A DNA stretch of 64,000 nucleotides from SYFY01 sp041752315. Lineage in GTDB: Bacteria > Pseudomonadota > Gammaproteobacteria > Pseudomonadales > Azotimanducaceae. Where the stretch lies: NCBI GenBank assembly GCA_041752315.1, contig JBGSHJ010000036.1, forward strand, positions 23,709 to 87,708, written 5' to 3'. This document shows positions 61,066 to 64,000 of this stretch, piece after piece. The notes beneath the pieces are model-generated. The model was not told the origin of the DNA, ran no database searches, and saw only the letters and a list, made by a program, of their open reading frames with translations. Made by a program: the position numbers and the translations under genes. Position 1 is the stretch's first letter, and each line of letters starts with the position of its first letter.

Positions 61066-61614
61066 TTACCCGTGTTCCCGACCGCTCAAGGGTTTTGATT
61101 CACCATCATCAATCTTCCACCACGGCAACGTCGCTGGCCAGGCCGGTGGCAAGGAATCAACTCGAGACAGGCGACCATTGATTCGGTTCCGAAGCGGAAG
61201 GGTAAAAAGATACTGACAGACGTCATACCACTCCCGCCCCCCAGGACTTTGAATCAAGCCCAGCAGGTTGTCCTCCCAAGCCGCCACCATCTCTTTCATA
61301 TCCGACAGATACTCCTGACGAAGGGCACTATCGAAGTGAATGACCAAGTTGATGAAGAAGGAATGCACCCGCAGCTGTTCGGTTTTGTTGAGCGATGACC
61401 AATCATTCACGCCGCGCCTGACCAGGCTTGCAAACTCATCGGATTCGCCCAGTGCACTCCACCGGTGCTGAAAATCCACGAGCACATTTCGAGCGGCATC
61501 GCCCGTCGCAATCTGCTTGGTCTGCCGTGTTTGAACCCCCAGGTAGATCAGCGTTGCGAGAACGGCTATGGAGCCTAGAAACTCGCCGATGTTTGCCAGT
61601 TCCTGTATGGACAT
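61066..61614 (-). CDS. Single-TM hypothetical protein, paralogue of the 62889 gene
   Basis: A 182-residue protein beginning MSIQELANIGEFLGSIAVLA followed by TLIYLGVQTRQTKQIA, one membrane helix and a cytoplasmic-looking helical domain. The same N-terminal pattern occurs in the 62889-63413 protein. The family is common among integron cassettes and has no assigned function. GAGAGG lies upstream of ATG 61614. Its stop is followed by attC-like repeat C. Confidence 0.7.
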   Translation of the reverse strand: MSIQELANIGEFLGSIAVLATLIYLGVQTRQTKQIATGDAARNVLVDFQHRWSALGESDEFASLVRRGVNDWSSLNKTEQLRVHSFFINLVIHFDSALRQEYLSDMKEMVAAWEDNLLGLIQSPGGREWYDVCQYLFTLPLRNRINGRLSRVDSLPPAWPATLPWWKIDDGESKPLSGREHG

Positions 61615-61811
61615 TCAACTAACCTCTCTTTTGCCTCGGACTCGATGGACCAGGGATATCCGAGTGATGGGTGAGGGCGCTCGGCGTTGTGGAACTCGGC
61701 GTACAAGTGCACTTCGCGACAAAGCGCGTCATCATCCGAAAAGAAATGATGGTGACACATCTCCATCCTCTTGCCCTTGTTCCAGGACTTCATGTGTGCA
61801 TTTTCATTCAT
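61575..61811 (-). pseudogene. Possible IS3-type transposase fragment
   Basis: A 78-codon frame whose centre reads LYAEFHNAERPHPSLGYPWS, resembling the C-terminal RPHSALGY block of IS3-family transposases. The rest of the transposase is missing. Its ATG overlaps the stop of the small upstream gene by 4 bp, and its 3-prime end runs into the start of the 61614 gene, so it could also be an unrelated small gene. Confidence 0.35.
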
Positions 61812-62008
61812 GAAAAACTCGGGTCGGTTTGCACTCTGTTGGATCTTTCGTGGATGACGGCGAAGTCGTCATCTTTCGTCTGGAAGTCATCGCGATGGAT
61901 TTTTAGAAGGCCAGGTTCATCTTTCAGGCGTTCATACACCTGCTCGACCCCTCTCAGCTCCTTCTGTTCCGCTGCTACCTCCCGGTCCAGCGTCACATTC
62001 TCCGTCAT
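61808..62008 (-). CDS. Small charged hypothetical protein
   Basis: A 66-residue protein that is highly charged and helical: REVAAEQKELRGVEQVYERL, then HRDDFQTKDDDFAVIHE. No family recognised. A GAGGGCGAG ribosome site lies 3 bp before the ATG, which is the main argument that it is real. It lies in the cassette-like region between repeats B and C. Confidence 0.5.
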   Translation of the reverse strand: MTENVTLDREVAAEQKELRGVEQVYERLKDEPGLLKIHRDDFQTKDDDFAVIHERSNRVQTDPSFS

Positions 62009-62260
62009 GATCTCGCCCTCTCGTGCCTGCCAGCGCCAACGAGACTACATGAGAGGGTGAATGGCAGGGGACTTCGCCACATCCTGGACCTGAATACCTG
62101 GGAGATGGCTCAGCCTTGCTGCGGTCGCCTTAAGTACATCGGTGTGTTTCTAGAGGCTTCTCGGTTCGGGCTTCGGCATTGTCACACTCCTGACTGGTTA
62201 GATCAGGGTGTCCGCTGCACCGGAGGAGGTCCCGAGTCCGGTGCAGTAAATTGTTGCGCG
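62009..62260. other. 252-bp gap with a GC-rich hairpin, in the cassette region
   Basis: The gap lies downstream of the DUF2442 remnant on the minus strand and upstream of the small gene at 62008. It holds a perfect 9-bp stem, TGCACCGGA (62216-62224) with TCCGGTGCA (62237-62245) and a 12-nt loop, directly after the remnant's stop. That position suits an attC core or a terminator, but no T-run follows. The plus-strand frame over it (62057-62419) is not convincing. Confidence 0.45.
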
Positions 62261-62520
62261 TCACTTGGAAACTCGGGGATAGAGATGGGGAGTATCGATA
62301 ATCTTGTCACTAAGATCGACATCAAGATCCGGCCAATAGTAGTGGCCGGGGTGCGGCTCCTCCACATTCATGACTTCGCCAATAAGGGCATCCCTAAACC
62401 AAGGGAAGTGCTTGAATGAAAAGAATTTCTACCGGTTGCGCTCAGGAGCCAGATCCCATGTCTTGATACGTTTGTGACCTCAGCGGCCGAAGTGCTCTCG
62501 CCAGGAGCTGACGATTTCAT
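62261..62520 (-). pseudogene. DUF2442 gene remnant (frameshifted)
   Basis: Read on the minus strand from ATG 62520 the frame gives MKSSAPGESTSAAEVTNVSR then HGIWLL, the typical DUF2442 start. The remaining domain, FKHFPWFRDALIGEV and YYWPDLDVDLSDKIID, ending PRVSK and a TGA at 62261, is in another frame. The 260-nt span is one base short of a whole number of codons, and one extra T in the AAATTCTTTTC run (about 62410-62425) would restore the frame. It overlaps the DUF4160 gene end as functional pairs do. Confidence 0.7.
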
Positions 62521-62653
62521 CGCGATGCCCCTCAACCAATGAATACATCTACCGCAATCTTGACTCAGAATTTCCGCGGTGGCTCGCGCGCTTGATATCG
62601 GGTTCTATCCAGAATTTGGCTTCTCCATCCTGCGACACGACTCGAACCTGCAT
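62480..62653 (-). pseudogene. DUF4160 gene remnant (in-frame TAG)
   Basis: On the minus strand ATG 62653 is preceded by GGGAGGAA and begins MQVRVVSQDGEAKFWIEPDI, the classic DUF4160 N-terminus. An in-frame TAG (62549-62551) interrupts it. The same frame then continues with GHRDEIVSSWREHFGR and a TGA at 62480, the usual C-terminus. DUF4160 and DUF2442 genes normally occur as an overlapping pair, probably a toxin-antitoxin-like module; here both halves are damaged. Confidence 0.72.
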
Positions 62654-62739
62654 GCGGGTTTCCTCCCTGGAGAAAAAGAAGAAGTGGTAGAGACCTTCAC
62701 GAAATACAGTAGGTGACATTGAGACTGCTCAGCAAGGGC

Positions 62740-62818
62740 GCATAACGCCGCACGCTAGCCGTAAGACCCGTGGGCGCGACTTTCGTCAGCGGCAAAAAAG
62801 CGTGAACACGGGTTGGGT
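62740..62818 (-). repeat. attC-like repeat B
   Basis: A 79-bp imperfect palindrome. Read on the minus strand it begins ACCCAAC (RYYYAAC consensus) and ends CGTTATGC (GTTRRRY-like), which matches an integron attC site in length and ends. It lies 70 bp past the stop of the 62889-63413 gene and before the DUF4160/DUF2442 remnant, so it separates two cassettes. It is about 80 percent identical by eye to repeat A beside trpS. Confidence 0.65.
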
Positions 62819-62888
62819 CGGCTACTCGTACTTGTCATGGGTGTATGGAAACTGAAGAAAATGCTATCCATGTTACTGGGCTACCCTT

Positions 62889-63413
62889 TTATCGAGGTTC
62901 CCGATCTTTCAGCGTAGGCTCGCTCCCGACCGTCTGGTGTTTCCAAGTCAGGTTATTTCGCCCTCGACCCTTCTCGATTTCCCGGAAGAACTCTTCGCTG
63001 AAGGGCGTCATTCGGTTCTCCCACCATTCGGAGATTTTCGGGTTCTCAAGCAACCCGAGCATTACATCCCGTTTCGCACCCCACGACATCTCATTGATAT
63101 GCCCGCTCCGGAAGACCTGGTACTGACCTTCGTAGATCAGAAAGAGCTCGGCTACGAGCCACCGCAACCGCCGAACTTCGTCTGGGCCAAGGCTTTCGAA
63201 GTCGCTCGCGGCCGCATCCCAGATCCGGGCGAGATCCGGCTGGGCGGAGATTCGTGCGTGAAACATTGCGATCTGCTGCGAAAGGTCGAGTTCCGCCGCA
63301 GTTCGCAAAGACGCCGTGTTTTGTCTGATCTGGATGGCGAGATAGGCGAGCGTGACTACAGTGGCAAGAGCAGCCACCAATTCGCCAATACTCCCGAGAT
63401 CCTGGATTGTCAT
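62889..63413 (-). CDS. Single-TM hypothetical protein, cassette-like
   Basis: A 174-residue protein starting MTIQDLGSIGELVAALATVV followed by TLAYLAIQIRQNTASLR, one membrane helix, and a helical domain with RWLVAELFLIYEGQYQVFRS. It is a paralogue of the 61066-61614 protein in architecture. No function is known. Its ATG lies 7 bp after GTTGGGC (minus strand, 63421-63427), which has the attC R' consensus, and its stop is followed by attC-like repeat B, so it fits a complete cassette. Confidence 0.75.
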   Translation of the reverse strand: MTIQDLGSIGELVAALATVVTLAYLAIQIRQNTASLRTAAELDLSQQIAMFHARISAQPDLARIWDAAASDFESLGPDEVRRLRWLVAELFLIYEGQYQVFRSGHINEMSWGAKRDVMLGLLENPKISEWWENRMTPFSEEFFREIEKGRGRNNLTWKHQTVGSEPTLKDREPR

Positions 63414-63430
63414 CTACGCCGCCCAACGAT

Positions 63431-63510
63431 TGACATGGACCTTCCCGTCGAGCGGGTACCGCTCGACAATGGAAGCGCCAACTATCCAAACGAGGGGAAG
63501 GTCCATGTCA
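63431..63510 (+). promoter_or_regulatory. Hairpin covering the transposase ribosome site and start codon
   Basis: A perfect 16-bp inverted repeat, TGACATGGACCTTCCC at 63431-63446 and its complement at 63495-63510, encloses a second hairpin with stem GTCGAGCGG/CCGCTCGAC (63447-63467). The right arm contains the GGGAAGG ribosome site and the ATG (63505-63507), so in a transcript reading through from outside the start would be base-paired. Such occlusion limits transposase made from host promoters. Confidence 0.75.
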
Positions 63511-64000
63511 GAGGTTATTCGCATCGGTATTGATCTGTCCAAGTCTGCTTTCGTGCTCTACGGTGTTGATCAACAGGAGAACTGCCCGCTCAAACGCACG
63601 ATGAAGCGGGCTGAGGTCCTCCCCTGGTTTGCCAATCTTCCCGCGTGTCGCGTCGGGATGGAAGCCGGTTCCGGTGCTCATTACTGGGCGAGGGAGCTCG
63701 GGAAGCTCGGGCACCAGCCCTGCATCATGGATCCGAAGCTGGTCGCACCCTACCGTCACCAGGGACGCAACGGAAAGAACGATACCAACTATGCTGAGGC
63801 CATCTGTGAAGCCATGGGCCGGACGAGATTGCGGTATGTCCCCATCAAGGACGATACCCAACAGGCTATTCTCGTCATCCATCGGGTTCGCAAGGGCGTG
63901 GTTGGTGAACAGAACCGGGTGGGCCAATCGGCTTAGCAGATTGCTCGCGGAGTTCGGTGTCGTCGTCAACACCGGGCTCGACAGCCTCAAACGGGACTGG
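63505..64000 (+). pseudogene. IS110-family transposase, frameshifted and cut by window end
   Basis: The N-terminal RuvC-like domain is clear: VIRIGIDLSKSAFVLYGVDQ (first Asp), GMEAGSGAHYWARELGKLGH (Glu), and KNDTNYAEAICEAMGR, where relatives have ND-x-x-DAEAI. The last Asp is Tyr here, so one catalytic acidic residue seems lost. The frame stops at a TAG (63934-63936), but the next codons in the +1 frame read RLSRLLAEFGVVVNTGLDSL, normal family sequence. Removing one G from the GTGGGCC at about 63918-63924 restores it. Confidence 0.8.

Larger units (their letters stand above)
63428..64000 (+). mobile_element. IS110/IS1111-type insertion sequence, left part
   Basis: The element appears to start right after GCCCAAC (63421-63427), an attC-type core site, and runs off the window. 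It consists of a 77-bp leader with a large hairpin, then the transposase. Members of the IS1111-attC group of IS110 insert at attC sites, which fits this junction exactly. The right end and any 3-prime non-coding (bridge RNA-type) region lie outside. Confidence 0.7.

Noticed and set aside
62057..62419. 120-codon plus-strand frame in the cassette region
   Set aside because: It overlaps the DUF2442 remnant on the other strand, which has recognisable protein sequence.

Overview
The window is GC-rich (roughly 60 percent by eye), densely packed DNA from a Pseudomonadota-type bacterium, most likely an uncultured gammaproteobacterium. The evidence is an E. coli-type tryptophanyl-tRNA synthetase, a xanthomonadin or aryl-polyene-like pigment cluster, a DUF4331/TPR operon, abundant lipoprotein signals and many ATGA-overlapping operons. 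The taxon is an inference. No rRNA, tRNA or CRISPR array was seen.

Layout. 1-7 kb: tail of an MFS transporter, a NADAR protein, a ketopantoate-reductase-like protein, a DUF4331 operon (DUF4331-like N half, duplicated C half, TPR lipoprotein) and an APH-family kinase. 7-17.2 kb: four alternating operons that together look like an aryl-polyene pigment pathway. They encode two hotdog dehydratases, a thioesterase, a ketosynthase and chain-length factor, a LpxL-type acyltransferase, an acyl-adenylating ligase, an ACP, two flavin-dependent halogenase-like enzymes and a chorismatase that could supply a hydroxybenzoate starter. 17.2-28.7 kb: catabolic and oxidoreductase genes (KstD-like flavoprotein, serine hydrolase, luciferase-like protein, a TetR-headed operon with amidohydrolase, epoxide hydrolase and flavoprotein, then enoyl-CoA hydratase and acyl-CoA dehydrogenase). 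28.9-31.8 kb: a lipoprotein, a LanC-like protein and a small membrane protein, bracketed by at least seven copies of a 15-nt hairpin repeat. 32-40.4 kb: GAPDH, a SAP-domain protein, then an AraC regulator and a biphenyl/toluene-type ring-dihydroxylation operon (extradiol dioxygenase-like protein, Rieske alpha and beta, dihydrodiol dehydrogenase, a second SDR, a flavin hydroxylase).

40.5-60.3 kb: mixed housekeeping and accessory genes: EVE, GFA, ankyrin protein, trpS followed by an attC-like repeat, DedA, a PadR module, glyoxalase, DUF1971/methyltransferase, BBE-type oxidase, a ferredoxin-cyclase-globin fusion, several lipoproteins, a PhyH-Fpg-PhyH set and a carboxylesterase. 60.5-64 kb: what looks like the remnant of an integron cassette array. 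Minus-strand cassette-like genes are each followed by a related 75-79-bp attC-like repeat. One cassette is a decayed DUF4160/DUF2442 pair. The array is interrupted by an IS110/IS1111-type element whose transposase is frameshifted.

The most notable items are the chorismatase plus two-halogenase pigment cluster, the three-domain cyclase, the attC-like array including trpS, and the hairpin repeats around the LanC-like gene.
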